Positions 31,801-39,416 of a stretch of 64,000 nt of DNA are shown piece by piece. The position numbers and the translations under genes are program-made. This DNA comes from Pseudomonas silvicola (GTDB lineage Bacteria > Pseudomonadota > Gammaproteobacteria > Pseudomonadales > Pseudomonadaceae), in NCBI RefSeq assembly GCF_026651855.1, contig NZ_CP093282.1, positions 20,881 through 84,880 on the forward strand, given 5' to 3'. The stretch's first letter is position 1; every line of letters starts with the position of its first letter. The notes below the pieces were generated by a model that saw only the letters and a program-made list of their open reading frames with translations, had not been told where the DNA came from and did not search any database.

Positions 31801-32147
31801 CACCACCCCTGCACGTGCTTGATCTGCTTGCACGTGGCAAGCTGCCGGTCCGAAGCTGTTTTGAGAGCCTGTGTATCAGGGGCCTTAGCCACATCGGTGT
31901 TTGCGTATTTTTCGTAAACCTCTGCCAGGTCGTCGCTTGCGTCCTGCAGGTTCTTCACACACGCATTCACCTTGTCCGCGTTCAGTACCAGGTTGCCCGT
32001 CGATGCTCCAGGCGCAGCAGGCATAACGGCATCCCAAGAAGCCCTGGCCGCATCTACCAGTTTCCTGGCGTCACCCTCTGCCGCATTACAGCCAGCAACC
32101 AAAGAAGCCAGCAGGACCACCAGCAGGGGCTTGATTGGCTTATTCAT
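31800..32147 (-). CDS. Lipoprotein (115 aa)
   Basis: Lipobox LVAGC with Cys20 after a short positively charged start (MNKPIKPLL). The mature part is helical and has two further Cys. Start ATG 32147; a TTG just before it has slightly better spacing to GGAGG. It overlaps the neighbours on both sides by a few bases, so the three genes are translationally coupled. Function unknown; surface exclusion is one option. Confidence 0.65.
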   Translation of the reverse strand: MNKPIKPLLVVLLASLVAGCNAAEGDARKLVDAARASWDAVMPAAPGASTGNLVLNADKVNACVKNLQDASDDLAEVYEKYANTDVAKAPDTQALKTASDRQLATCKQIKHVQGW

Positions 32148-32562
32148 CAATGCTCGCCTCCAAAATTGTGCCGTCCGGGCGAACAGCTACGGTCCGGGCG
32201 TTCCCTAAGCGCTTGAAGGTCCAGCGCTCCTGGATCGACTTCCCGCCTCCGTCAGGGACAATCAACACCTGCCGGGAACCATTCGCTACCTTGATCGAGG
32301 CGCACGGTTGCCGCTCGCCTGGCTGGCAATCGGACCCGTACGCTTTCGCTGTTTTCCCATTGCTCAAAGTAAGCTCCATTCCAGGGGGAATGTAAGACGC
32401 ACTAGACCGTGAATTGCTTGATTGAGGTAACAACTTTTTAACGTCGCTTACTGCACTGGTGACTGAGTGCAAATTGAAATCCGCATTGGCAGCGGTGGCA
32501 GCGAATAAAAACGCAATAGCCCCCAGAGTAATCAATGATCTTTTAGTAGTTGCAGTATCCAT
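32140..32562 (-). CDS. Periplasmic protein (140 aa)
   Basis: Signal peptide (about residues 1-27, ending ANA), then a Ser-rich linker (SSNSRSSAS) and a domain from about residue 57 (YIPPGMELTLSNGKTAKAYGSD) with two Cys and a beta-strand pattern. No family recognised. First gene of the envelope trio, 13 bp after the recombinase gene. Confidence 0.62.
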   Translation of the reverse strand: MDTATTKRSLITLGAIAFLFAATAANADFNLHSVTSAVSDVKKLLPQSSNSRSSASYIPPGMELTLSNGKTAKAYGSDCQPGERQPCASIKVANGSRQVLIVPDGGGKSIQERWTFKRLGNARTVAVRPDGTILEASIDE

Positions 32563-32575
32563 ACTTCCCTCTCTT

Positions 32576-33199
32576 TTAACTGTCTTTTAAGCTTTTCTTC
32601 ACCCGAAAAACTGTGGCAACTCCACAATCAGCCAACTTGGCAATTTCGTCGGCTGATGCCTGAGGATGTTTATCTAATAGCTTCTCCACCCGAGTCCATA
32701 GAGCGGCGTTTTTGGACCTTCCAGGCGGCATCCAGTTCGGATCTGCGGCCCGCTTGTTAGCCAAGCCCTGGCGGATCCGCTCTACGCGCTTCTCCTGGTC
32801 CAATCGGGCCATGGTCGACATAAGGTCAATCAGCATGCTGTTGATGACCCCCATAATTTGACCGGTGATACTGCTATCGGCCTGCATGTGGCTGGTGGGC
32901 AAATCCTCGACCATCAGACGGAGCTGTTTGTCAGCCATAATCGCCTTGAGCTTCCCCCAGTCGTCCAGGCTTAGCCTAGACAGGCGATCCACCGATTCAA
33001 CCACCAGCACGTCGCCCGGATCAGCCTGGCTAAGCAACCGCATCAGCTCAGGTCGCTCCAAGCGCGTGCCTGAGACGTTTTCGCTGTAAATGCCGACGAT
33101 GACCAGGCTCTTACCTTCGCAAAATTCAATCAGCTGCTTCCTTGCCCTATCTGCATCCTGGTCCTTCGTGGACGCGCGCAAATAAAGGTGTGCGTTCAT
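32576..33199 (-). CDS. Serine recombinase (resolvase/invertase family)
   Basis: 207 aa. Catalytic Ser10 in LYLRASTKDQ with Arg8, the DRLSRLSLDDW arginine motif (about residues 70-80), a long E helix, and a C-terminal helix-turn-helix (ASADEIAKLADCGVATVFRVKKSL). Length and layout fit Tn3-type resolvases and plasmid multimer-resolution enzymes. No transposase gene or inverted repeats are nearby, so dimer resolution is the likely role. Its crossover site is not identified. Confidence 0.9.
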   Translation of the reverse strand: MNAHLYLRASTKDQDADRARKQLIEFCEGKSLVIVGIYSENVSGTRLERPELMRLLSQADPGDVLVVESVDRLSRLSLDDWGKLKAIMADKQLRLMVEDLPTSHMQADSSITGQIMGVINSMLIDLMSTMARLDQEKRVERIRQGLANKRAADPNWMPPGRSKNAALWTRVEKLLDKHPQASADEIAKLADCGVATVFRVKKSLKDS

Positions 33200-33546
33200 T
33201 AACGCGGCAACTCCAGGCGCGGCTTAATGCCCTCATGCGCTAAGTGCCGAAGCTGGAATTCGTGACGCCGAAGCTCGGCTTGGTTAGGTAGATCACCGGC
33301 TTCGGCGCATTGAGCCGCGGATTGCAAACACGCCCGATAGATATCAGCAGACCATTGATCTAACTCACACTCAGGCAATAGCTCCAGAATGCGCATTGCC
33401 TTCAGTACCCCGCGACACTCTCCGAAATACTTGGCTCGAAACTCATTAATCACCTGACGTGCAAGGTCTCGCACAGTGTTAGAAAGATGCCATATCAACG
33501 CATCATCGTTACGCGTTCCAAGCTGTTCAAGTAGCTGCGAACTCAT
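33199..33546 (-). CDS. Hypothetical protein (115 aa)
   Basis: Helical, soluble, with two Cys and a Leu-rich middle (MSSQLLEQLGTRNDDALIWHL...). It overlaps the recombinase start by 1 bp (TAATG), so the two are coupled; it might assist recombination. No family recognised. Confidence 0.6.
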   Translation of the reverse strand: MSSQLLEQLGTRNDDALIWHLSNTVRDLARQVINEFRAKYFGECRGVLKAMRILELLPECELDQWSADIYRACLQSAAQCAEAGDLPNQAELRRHEFQLRHLAHEGIKPRLELPR

Positions 33547-33558
33547 AAATCACCATTG

Positions 33559-33780
33559 TTAGTTATTTACAGGAGAAACGCTTTTGTTTTCTTTGAATGC
33601 CCAGACCAGGCCTAACAAGCGATGCCTGCGAAGATAGTAGGTGTAGGAGCCTCGATGGCGGCTCATGCTGGTCGCCACAACTTCTGTGAAGCTATCTCCA
33701 GGCCGTGCCATTCGGGTCCCTTTGTAAGGGCCCTCAATGACCGGCAATGGCTTCGTCTCGTCTCTTATATTGCCGCTCAC
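33559..33780 (-). CDS. Hypothetical basic protein (73 aa)
   Basis: GTG start at 33780 overlapping the previous stop. Sequence MSGNIRDETKPLPVIEGPYKG... with an Arg/Tyr-rich stretch (SRHRGSYTYYLRRHRLLG) near the C-terminus. No family recognised. Confidence 0.5.
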   Translation of the reverse strand: MSGNIRDETKPLPVIEGPYKGTRMARPGDSFTEVVATSMSRHRGSYTYYLRRHRLLGLVWAFKENKSVSPVNN

Positions 33781-33995
33781 AGCGCAGCCCCAAAGTGATC
33801 CTTGGCACGACTGAGTTCCACAATTAGCTTTGCGTACGCAGTATCATCGATCAGCTCCTCAACGTGTAACGCATTCAGATAGCCGCCCGCCCAAGCAGCT
33901 CGGTGCAGCATACTCGCAATGTCGTCTGCATCGCGTACAAGCTGAATGCACTTGCGTACCCGCTCAAGTGTTCCAGGATCACTCTGTTCAGCCAT
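33777..33995 (-). CDS. Hypothetical protein (72 aa)
   Basis: ATG 33995 follows AAGGA. Helical and soluble (MAEQSDPGTLERVRKCIQLV...). It overlaps the next gene by 4 bp. Function unknown. Confidence 0.5.
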   Translation of the reverse strand: MAEQSDPGTLERVRKCIQLVRDADDIASMLHRAAWAGGYLNALHVEELIDDTAYAKLIVELSRAKDHFGAAL

Positions 33996-34008
33996 TTTTA
34001 CGGTTCCT

Positions 34009-34275
34009 TCAATCTGATACGTGTGCGTTTGCCAGTAAATGTCCAACTGCCAAGGTAGCCGCAATCCTAACTGCGGGAGGTGCTTTATCGTGAGTTCGCA
34101 AGAACTTAGTCAAACCATCCAGTGCGGCTGCACCACCGGCAATGCCTAACGCAGTCGCGGCAGAACCCCGTTCTCCTTCCTCAGCACTTCTCAACCGCAT
34201 AGTCTCAATCAACAACATCAAAGCCGCTTCCGCGTTTTCGGGAGCGATTACTGAATTATGCTGTTCTTTATTCAT
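34009..34275 (-). CDS. Hypothetical protein (88 aa)
   Basis: AAGGA precedes the ATG. The protein has an acidic first half and an Ala/Gly-rich helical second half (SAATALGIAGGAAALDGLTKFL). No signal peptide. Part of the same string of small minus-strand genes. Confidence 0.5.
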   Translation of the reverse strand: MNKEQHNSVIAPENAEAALMLLIETMRLRSAEEGERGSAATALGIAGGAAALDGLTKFLRTHDKAPPAVRIAATLAVGHLLANAHVSD

Positions 34276-34360
34276 ACATTTTCCTTAATCAAGGATTAGA
34301 GTCGGTTCATACCGGATCTTTCCTACTCCCACTCACTTTTTCGCGGTGGCGAGCTTGGAT

Positions 34361-34522
34361 TCAGTAACCAAGCCAGACAAGTACATCGCAGGCCTTGTAC
34401 TCCGGGTGGTCACCCAGCTCTGCGAACATTTCAGACGGATCCTGCGTGTGTTTCCGGCATTCACGTTCAGCTTCCTCACGGGTCACAATCCTTTTATCAT
34501 CCATCGCTTCATCTAGGGTCAT
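34361..34522 (-). CDS. 53-aa protein ending in WLGY, paralogue of 2,905-3,066
   Basis: ATG 34522 with AGGA 8 nt upstream. The product starts MTLDEAMDDKRIVTREEAERE and ends LVWLGY, with GDHPEYKA before it. Same length and same conserved positions as the gene at 2,905-3,066; about 40% of residues look identical by eye. Function unknown. Confidence 0.65.
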   Translation of the reverse strand: MTLDEAMDDKRIVTREEAERECRKHTQDPSEMFAELGDHPEYKACDVLVWLGY

Positions 34523-34562
34523 TGTTATGTCCTATTTGATATGTGTGTCGAAAGACGGATTC

Positions 34563-34796
34563 CTAGAAAACTTTGATGCTGTGAGCGATCAAGGTTTTGA
34601 CTGCCTCGTCGCTTAGCTCGATGGGGCCGACCAACGCAGCGGCTTCTTCTAACCGCTTGGTTGCGGCACTGAGCCGGTCGCGATTGATCGCCACGGCTAC
34701 GTGATTGCCGGACTGCTCGGCACGCTCCAGTGCAGCCAGTTCAGCACGGCGGGCAATTTCAAGCCCAAAAATGCGGTCAGTGATGGTGGTCGCCAT
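34563..34796 (-). CDS. Hypothetical coiled protein (77 aa)
   Basis: ATG 34796 (GGAA upstream) gives a mostly helical protein, MATTITDRIFGLEIARRAELAALE..., with regular Ala/Leu spacing that suggests a coiled coil. Function unknown. Confidence 0.52.
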   Translation of the reverse strand: MATTITDRIFGLEIARRAELAALERAEQSGNHVAVAINRDRLSAATKRLEEAAALVGPIELSDEAVKTLIAHSIKVF

Positions 34797-34813
34797 GATT
34801 GTTTTCCGTGGAT

Positions 34814-35152
34814 TCAGTAGTCGTTGAAAATTCGGAGGATAAACCCTGCCATGGCCATCACCATTCCGATCACAAACACGATGGAATTCAAGCCTGCGGG
34901 GCCAAATGCCCAAGCGGCACCCACGCCGAATACTAAAGGGCCTACCACAACGGCGAACGCGCCGATTAACCCGTAAAGCCCGATCGACGCCACAATGATA
35001 AACACGCCGACGCCGATGATTACCGAGCTATATTCGCTACTGATCCCGTAGAAGTTCGCGAGGAATACGCCAAGGGCGCAGCCTCCCAACGCGGAGAGAG
35101 CGAGTCCGGTCGTTCGCAATACCAGATTTGTAGCGCCGATTGTCATAGTCAT
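34814..35152 (-). CDS. Small membrane protein (112 aa)
   Basis: ATG 35152 follows AGGGA. Three to four hydrophobic segments cover most of the protein (about residues 9-33, 42-58, 60-80 and 88-107), ending ILRIFNDY. Inner-membrane protein, first gene of the small-gene string. Function unknown. Confidence 0.55.
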   Translation of the reverse strand: MTMTIGATNLVLRTTGLALSALGGCALGVFLANFYGISSEYSSVIIGVGVFIIVASIGLYGLIGAFAVVVGPLVFGVGAAWAFGPAGLNSIVFVIGMVMAMAGFILRIFNDY

Positions 35153-35462
35153 TTTGTCCCTGCTCGATCCCGAGGGCCGAAAGTGCCCTGCTCCTACCGC
35201 CTCGGCCCAGCGGTTTGACGGCTGGGCTTGTGGTTTACCTGCGCGGCGTCGGTATCCACCCACTTCATTCCTTTCCCGCTGGCCCCCAGACGTAACGACT
35301 ATCTTATCTAATCAAATTCGATAGACCTAAGATATTCTATCCGTTTTCCTCCTGTCTATAGATAAATGATAGGTGTTGACCGATGGCTATCCTAATATCG
35401 TCTAGCTATAGATTTCTGAGAGTATGCAGGCTTGGGGTGGGCAGGGTGCGGGGCCTGAAAAG

Positions 35463-35497
35463 AAAAAACCCGCCTTGGCCGAAGCCGTAGCGGGTTT
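35463..35497 (-). terminator. Terminator of the 32-aa gene
   Basis: On the minus strand AAACCCGC pairs with GCGGGTTT (35,466-35,473/35,490-35,497), with a T tract at 35,463-35,468. It lies 22 bp past the stop codon. Confidence 0.8.
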
Positions 35498-35519
35498 CCT
35501 CCCTAGTCAAACAGGTCCG

Positions 35520-35618
35520 TTAGAACCAGTCTTTCCAGTGATCCCTGATGAACTCATAAGCAGCGCGAGCCGCCATGCGAAACACCAGTTCCTTCAGTGT
35601 ATTCCGTAGAAACTTCAT
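35520..35618 (-). CDS. Very small protein (32 aa), amphipathic
   Basis: ATG 35618 to TAA 35520, with AGGTG 8-9 nt upstream and a strong terminator right after the stop. The peptide (MKFLRNTLKELVFRMAAR..., ending WKDWF) is an amphipathic basic helix. Size, isolation and terminator support a real gene. A toxin-like or membrane-active role is possible but not shown. Confidence 0.55.
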   Translation of the reverse strand: MKFLRNTLKELVFRMAARAAYEFIRDHWKDWF

Positions 35619-36036
35619 ACTTTAGGCACCTGAATGGGGGCCTTCCCTCTGGCGCTTTTCCGGGACACATAACGCCATCGGAACACGTCAAGTGCTTCCA
35701 GTGAGGTTCAGCCGGTTGAAGGGCCTCAGGTCTCACCCGCGCGGCTTCCTACGGCCGCGCCCTTGGTCCGAAATCGATAAAGCAACCAGCCCACAACACC
35801 TTTCACAAGTGACGGCCCAATCTTAGCCATGGCCAGCGCAATGTGCCATCATAAATTTTGAGGCAGTTTTCGTTTAGGCCCTGGGTTCAAGGCGTCTGAA
35901 CCTCGACTTTCCCCTGTAATTGCTGGGCTGTTCATCAAAAAAGAGTTGCAATCATAATTTACCTTTGTAAACATGATTCCCACGTCAAGTGCTTTCAGTG
36001 AGACCCGCAGAACGGCTCCTAACCGGTCTGCAAAAG

Positions 36037-36068
36037 AAAAACCGCCCTTCCTAAGGCGGTTTTTTTTT
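36037..36068. terminator. Bidirectional terminator before rulAB
   Basis: AAAACCGCC/GGCGGTTTT around a short loop, followed by eight more T residues on the plus strand and by a T-rich tract on the minus strand. Confidence 0.75.
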
Positions 36069-36132
36069 GGCCTGCGCTCAGTGGACGCCCGTTCGACCGC
36101 TTTACCTGGCGAAAAACGTAGCTCCTATATTA

Positions 36133-36148
36133 CTGTATGCACAAACAG
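36133..36148 (+). promoter_or_regulatory. LexA (SOS) box before rulA
   Basis: CTGTATGCACAAACAG fits the CTG-N10-CAG rule exactly and lies 15 bp before the rulA start. It predicts induction by DNA damage through LexA cleavage. Confidence 0.85.
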
Positions 36149-36162
36149 TATTAAGGTGCGCC

Positions 36163-36591
36163 ATGAACGTCTCGTCCCTTCAACAAGTCTGCACCTCCAG
36201 CCAGGAGATTTCGGTCCTGGCAGGGTCAGCCGCAGGTGGCTTTCCAAGCCCTGCAGCAGACTTCTACGAACCGCCTATCTCGCTTGATGACCTGCTCAAC
36301 ATCCGCGCTCCGCATGTCTGGATCGTCCAGCTCGAAGGCGAAAGCATGAGCGGCGCCGGTCTATACGATGGTTCGCGGCTGGTGGTCGACCGCTCGATCA
36401 CCCCCTGCGCGGGTCACATTGTCCTTGCCTACGTGGACAATCAGCCAGTGGTCAAGCGCCTGGAACGGTCGCTGGCCGGGTGGCATCTGGTGTCGGAACA
36501 CCCCGACTACAAGCCGGTTGCGCCCAGCGAGTACGACACCATCGAGATATTCGGCGTCGTCACCTGGTGTCTGACTCCCCATGCAATCTGA
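36163..36591 (+). CDS. rulA: RulA/UmuD-like polymerase V subunit
   Basis: 142 aa from ATG 36163 (AAGGTG 5 nt upstream); the frame is open earlier but the SOS box would then be inside the gene. Ser61 (GESMSG) and Lys98 (VVKRL) are the catalytic dyad, one residue off UmuD's Ser60/Lys97. The self-cleavage site would be Ala24-Gly25. RecA-stimulated cleavage yields the active form that joins RulB as an error-prone polymerase. Overlaps rulB by 11 bp. Confidence 0.9.
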   Translation: MNVSSLQQVCTSSQEISVLAGSAAGGFPSPAADFYEPPISLDDLLNIRAPHVWIVQLEGESMSGAGLYDGSRLVVDRSITPCAGHIVLAYVDNQPVVKRLERSLAGWHLVSEHPDYKPVAPSEYDTIEIFGVVTWCLTPHAI

Positions 36592-37882
36592 CCTGGGCAA
36601 GCCCGTATTCGGCCTGGTGGATGTCAACAGCTTCTATTGCAGCTGCGAACGCATCTTCCGGCCCGAGCTGCGTAATCGCCCGGTGGTGGTTCTCTCAAAT
36701 TCGGACGGGTGCATCGTAGCCAGGACGCCCGAGGCGAAGGCCCTGGGTTTGAAGATGGGCGACCCCTATTTCAAGGTGAGCGGTTTCCTCAAGCAGCACG
36801 GCGTCGCCGTTTTCAGTAGCAATTACGCGCTTTATGGCGAACTGAGCCATAGGGTGTCGATGGCTATTGCATCGCTTTCGCCTGCCGTGGAGGTCTACAG
36901 CATCGACGAAAGCTTCGTGCGCCTTGATGGCCTGGCAGAGCCCCTGCTGGACGTGGGCCGGTCCATCCAGGCGCGAGTGCTGGAATGGACGGCGCTGCCG
37001 GTCGGGGTGGGCATCGGCCACACCAAGACGCTGGCCAAGGCCGCGCAGCACGCCTCCAAGGTGTGGCGCGACAAAACCGGGGGCGTGGTGGACCTGCGCA
37101 AGCCGGAGGCCGTGGAATGGCTGCTGAAGCGCATGCCGGTCCAGGACGTGTGGGGCATCGGCGGCCGCATGAGGGCGAACCTCGAAATGGATGGCATCAC
37201 TACGGCCTGGCATCTGTCACTGGCCGATCCCCGCGCCATGGGCCGCAAGTATTCCGTGGTGCTGGAGCGCACCATCCGCGAACTCCGCGGCGAGTCCTGC
37301 ATGGATCTGGAACAAGCGGCGCCGGACAAGCAATCGATCTGTTCCAGCAAGATGTTCGGCAAGCGCGTCCACACCCTGGAAGGCCTTCGCGAAGCCCTGG
37401 CCAGCTACATGCATCGGGCAGCGACCAAGCTGCGAGCGCAGCGCTCGATGTGCGGCGCTTTCAGGATCGGGATTCAGACTTCGTTCCATGGGGACGGCCC
37501 TAAGTACGCGCAGGGCATAACCTGCAAACCCGAATACCCCACCGATGATGTGCGGGTACTGACCAAACATGCGCTGCGCGGCCTGGATGCCATTTACCGG
37601 CCAGGCTTCGCCTACAGCAAAGCCGAAGTGCTGTTGATGGATCTGCGCAAGCGCGGGGAGTTCACGCAGGACCTGTTCACGGAATGCCAGCCGGAAAGAT
37701 CTGACGCGCTGATGGCGGTCATGGATCGGATCAACAAGCGGTGGGGGAGGGAGTGCCTACGCACGGCAGCGGTGCCCATGGTGCCCGACTGGGGAATGCG
37801 CCGAGCCTTGTTGAGCCCGAGCTATATGACCAACTGGGACCAGCTATGGACCGTCTACGCGCACGATCAGGTGCAGAAATGA
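36581..37882 (+). CDS. rulB: RulB/UmuC-like Y-family DNA polymerase
   Basis: 433 aa, normal for UmuC/RulB. Metal-binding and palm motifs are visible: VDVNSFYCSCERIF near residue 14 and VYSIDESFVRLDG near residue 104. Helix-hairpin-helix region at about 185-200 (DVWGIGGRMR), little-finger domain after about 250. rulAB genes are common on Pseudomonas plasmids and give UV tolerance and mutability. Translation is coupled to rulA. Confidence 0.95.
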   Translation: MQSDLGKPVFGLVDVNSFYCSCERIFRPELRNRPVVVLSNSDGCIVARTPEAKALGLKMGDPYFKVSGFLKQHGVAVFSSNYALYGELSHRVSMAIASLSPAVEVYSIDESFVRLDGLAEPLLDVGRSIQARVLEWTALPVGVGIGHTKTLAKAAQHASKVWRDKTGGVVDLRKPEAVEWLLKRMPVQDVWGIGGRMRANLEMDGITTAWHLSLADPRAMGRKYSVVLERTIRELRGESCMDLEQAAPDKQSICSSKMFGKRVHTLEGLREALASYMHRAATKLRAQRSMCGAFRIGIQTSFHGDGPKYAQGITCKPEYPTDDVRVLTKHALRGLDAIYRPGFAYSKAEVLLMDLRKRGEFTQDLFTECQPERSDALMAVMDRINKRWGRECLRTAAVPMVPDWGMRRALLSPSYMTNWDQLWTVYAHDQVQK

Positions 37883-37913
37883 CCGCCTACGCGGCTGGAT
37901 TGCGCGGCGACAG

Positions 37914-37937
37914 GCCTAACACATATATGTGATAAGC
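37914..37937. promoter_or_regulatory. Operator-like palindrome, left copy
   Basis: A 24-bp near-palindrome with the core AACACATATATGTG, matching the right copy (38,516) at 21 of 24 positions. It lies 43 bp before the ATG of the 171-aa gene. Confidence 0.6.
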
Positions 37938-37980
37938 TGTATTGAACACAGGACTCGATTTCACGGGAGGGAAGGGGGCC

Positions 37981-38496
37981 ATGATAGAGCGCGACCAGAC
38001 TGACCAGGAGCGGTTAATTGCCAGGTATAGCCAGGAAATTGAAGCGGCCTTTGTGCATCAGATGCAGGCCCTCCTTGAGTACCTGGACAAAGGTATAGGC
38101 AAGCCAGCCTCCATTGCTGGCCGGTGCGGAGCTGAACTTGGGGCCGCTCACAAACGCTGCAAACGTAGCCTGGTACTAATGGCGCTTCGCGCCGAGCGGG
38201 ATAGGGGGCTCGATGTCACCCCCGCAGTCGCTGCGCACTGTTTCCAGCGGCTTATTGGGCGAAGCATCGATGACCGCGCCGCAGCCGCGACCTTTGCGAC
38301 TCCGGGCCGAACCGCCGCCGACAAGTCACGCGTCAGCGCCGACGACTTGGCTGCGCTGGAAAGCACGCTCCGCGCCCAGGTCCGCGATTTGATTATTGAG
38401 ATGGAGATAATCCGAGTCGACGCCCGCGAAACATACGCTGAGCGCACCAGAGCGGCCGCCCGCGAACAGGCTGAAGCGAAACTTCTGGGGCCCTGA
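37981..38496 (+). CDS. Hypothetical protein flanked by twin operators (171 aa)
   Basis: ATG 37981 behind GGGAGGGAAGGGGG. The product (MIERDQTDQERLIARYSQEIE...) is highly helical with Arg/Ala-rich ends and a charged C-terminal helix. No helix-turn-helix is obvious and no family recognised. The matching palindromes before and after the gene suggest that it is regulated by, or is itself, the protein that binds them. Confidence 0.62.
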   Translation: MIERDQTDQERLIARYSQEIEAAFVHQMQALLEYLDKGIGKPASIAGRCGAELGAAHKRCKRSLVLMALRAERDRGLDVTPAVAAHCFQRLIGRSIDDRAAAATFATPGRTAADKSRVSADDLAALESTLRAQVRDLIIEMEIIRVDARETYAERTRAAAREQAEAKLLGP

Positions 38497-38515
38497 CCAG
38501 GAACTGCCCGAGTAT

Positions 38516-38539
38516 GCCTAACACATATATGTGTTAGGC
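38516..38539. promoter_or_regulatory. Operator-like palindrome, right copy
   Basis: A perfect 24-bp palindrome, GCCTAACACATA and its complement. It lies between two converging genes, 20 bp after the 171-aa gene, so it cannot be a simple promoter operator for it. Confidence 0.65.
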
Positions 38540-38573
38540 CTATAAAAGCGCAGCCTGGCAATCTTGCGGAGGG

Positions 38574-38885
38574 CTACCCCCCGCCACTCTTTCCGGTCCT
38601 GGGCTTGATGGCCACTGTTTGCGAGACATGGTAAGCAGGTACCCATCGAGTCGGCAACACCGTGCCATGGAGCGACCCCCCATGACCGCTAATCACGAAC
38701 GCTACGGGCTCTTCGCCCTTCGCGACTCGTCTGCGATCCAGCTTCCAATACCCGGCGGTTTTGATGTCGTCGGGTTTGACCGGCCAGCATTCAGAGCCCC
38801 CTGGCTGACATTCATAATGAGGCACTGCAGGATTGTCAGCCTGCTCAGCTTTCAACCTGGCAACAACTTTCTCAGAGCGGGACAT
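38574..38885 (-). CDS. Hypothetical protein (103 aa)
   Basis: AGAGGTG precedes the ATG at 38885. The protein starts MSRSEKVVARLKAEQADNPAV and has a Trp/Gly/His-rich middle with two Cys and a basic end. Soluble. No family recognised. Upstream is bipartite element 8. Confidence 0.6.
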   Translation of the reverse strand: MSRSEKVVARLKAEQADNPAVPHYECQPGGSECWPVKPDDIKTAGYWKLDRRRVAKGEEPVAFVISGHGGSLHGTVLPTRWVPAYHVSQTVAIKPRTGKSGGG

Positions 38886-38900
38886 AAATCACCTCTGTTA

Positions 38901-38952
38901 TGCAATCAAACGCAGCATCGATCGGCGCCGCCGGCAGCGCGTTTTGATTGCA
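38901..38952. repeat. Bipartite TGATTGCA element 8
   Basis: TGCAATCA (38,901) and TGATTGCA (38,945), both exact and inverted, starts 44 bp apart, with AAACGC/GCGTTT inside and CATCGATCG near the centre, the latter also in element 11. Confidence 0.68.
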
Positions 38953-38954
38953 TT

Positions 38955-39218
38955 TTATGACGCAATAAAAGCGTCGTCCTGGTTCGCCAGCTCGATCACG
39001 TGTGCGCAATGGCTGCTCAGCCCGCGCAGCGCTTGCTTGTAGCTCAGCAAACTCAATTCCAGCTCCTTAATCCGCGCGTTGGCTTCGGCCAGTTGCGCCG
39101 TGGTAGAGACCCCAATGTTGGCAGCCTTTACCAACGCCTTCGCGGTTGTTTTTTCCCCGGTCAATTTGCCAAAGGCGTCTTTTTCTTCCGGGGTCAAATC
39201 ACGAATAGTCAAAGCCAT
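38955..39218 (-). CDS. Coiled-coil protein (87 aa)
   Basis: GAGGTG precedes the ATG at 39218. MALTIRDLTPEEKDAFGKLTG looks like a short ribbon-helix or helix-turn-helix start, followed by a long helix (TTAQLAEANARIKELELSLLSYKQAL) likely to form a coiled coil. It ends 2 bp from bipartite element 8. Possible small DNA-binding or structural protein. Confidence 0.58.
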   Translation of the reverse strand: MALTIRDLTPEEKDAFGKLTGEKTTAKALVKAANIGVSTTAQLAEANARIKELELSLLSYKQALRGLSSHCAHVIELANQDDAFIAS

Positions 39219-39222
39219 GCTG

Positions 39223-39390
39223 TCACCTCGATAGCTGAATTACGGGCGTCAGCACCAGGACTGACCAGGCAAATGCTGCCGCAAAGCATTTGTTTCTTAG
39301 GACTGGTTTTTTGCTCCAGGACCGCCATGCGATCAGCAGCAAAATCCAGGTTGGTACCAACATCAGAAACACATTAATGAGCAGGTTCAT
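39223..39390 (-). CDS. Small membrane protein (55 aa)
   Basis: ATG 39390 with AGAGGG 6-7 nt upstream; TGA 39223 lies within the ribosome site region of the next gene, so the two are coupled. Two membrane helices: MNLLINVFLMLVPTWILLLIA and AAFAWSVLVLTPVIQL, with a basic loop between (WRSWSKKPVLRNK). Found by direct reading; the ribosome site and tight spacing support it. Confidence 0.6.
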   Translation of the reverse strand: MNLLINVFLMLVPTWILLLIAWRSWSKKPVLRNKCFAAAFAWSVLVLTPVIQLSR

Positions 39391-39416
39391 AACAAGCCCT
39401 CTACATGTGTCGGGAC

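Larger units (their letters stand above)
35153..36132. other. Intergenic region with CTATC/GATAG cluster and a 32-aa gene
   Basis: From 35,297 to 35,415 the sequence is A+T-rich with five CTATC/GATAG copies and two CTATAGAT copies, a possible operator or origin-like cluster. A short gene with its own terminator lies at 35,463-35,618. A 22-bp direct repeat (CACGTCAAGTGCTT...) occurs at 35,684 and 35,981, and a lone TGCAATCA at 35,947 has no 44-bp partner. A bidirectional terminator ends the stretch. Other frames here are not supported. Confidence 0.5.

Noticed and set aside
35800-35860. Short minus-strand frame beginning MAKIGPSLVKG upstream of the 32-aa gene
   Set aside because: Weak ribosome site and competing overlapping frame; too little support to call.
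37741-37932. 63-codon frame overlapping the end of rulB
   Set aside because: Most of it lies inside rulB in another frame and it has no ribosome site or protein pattern.
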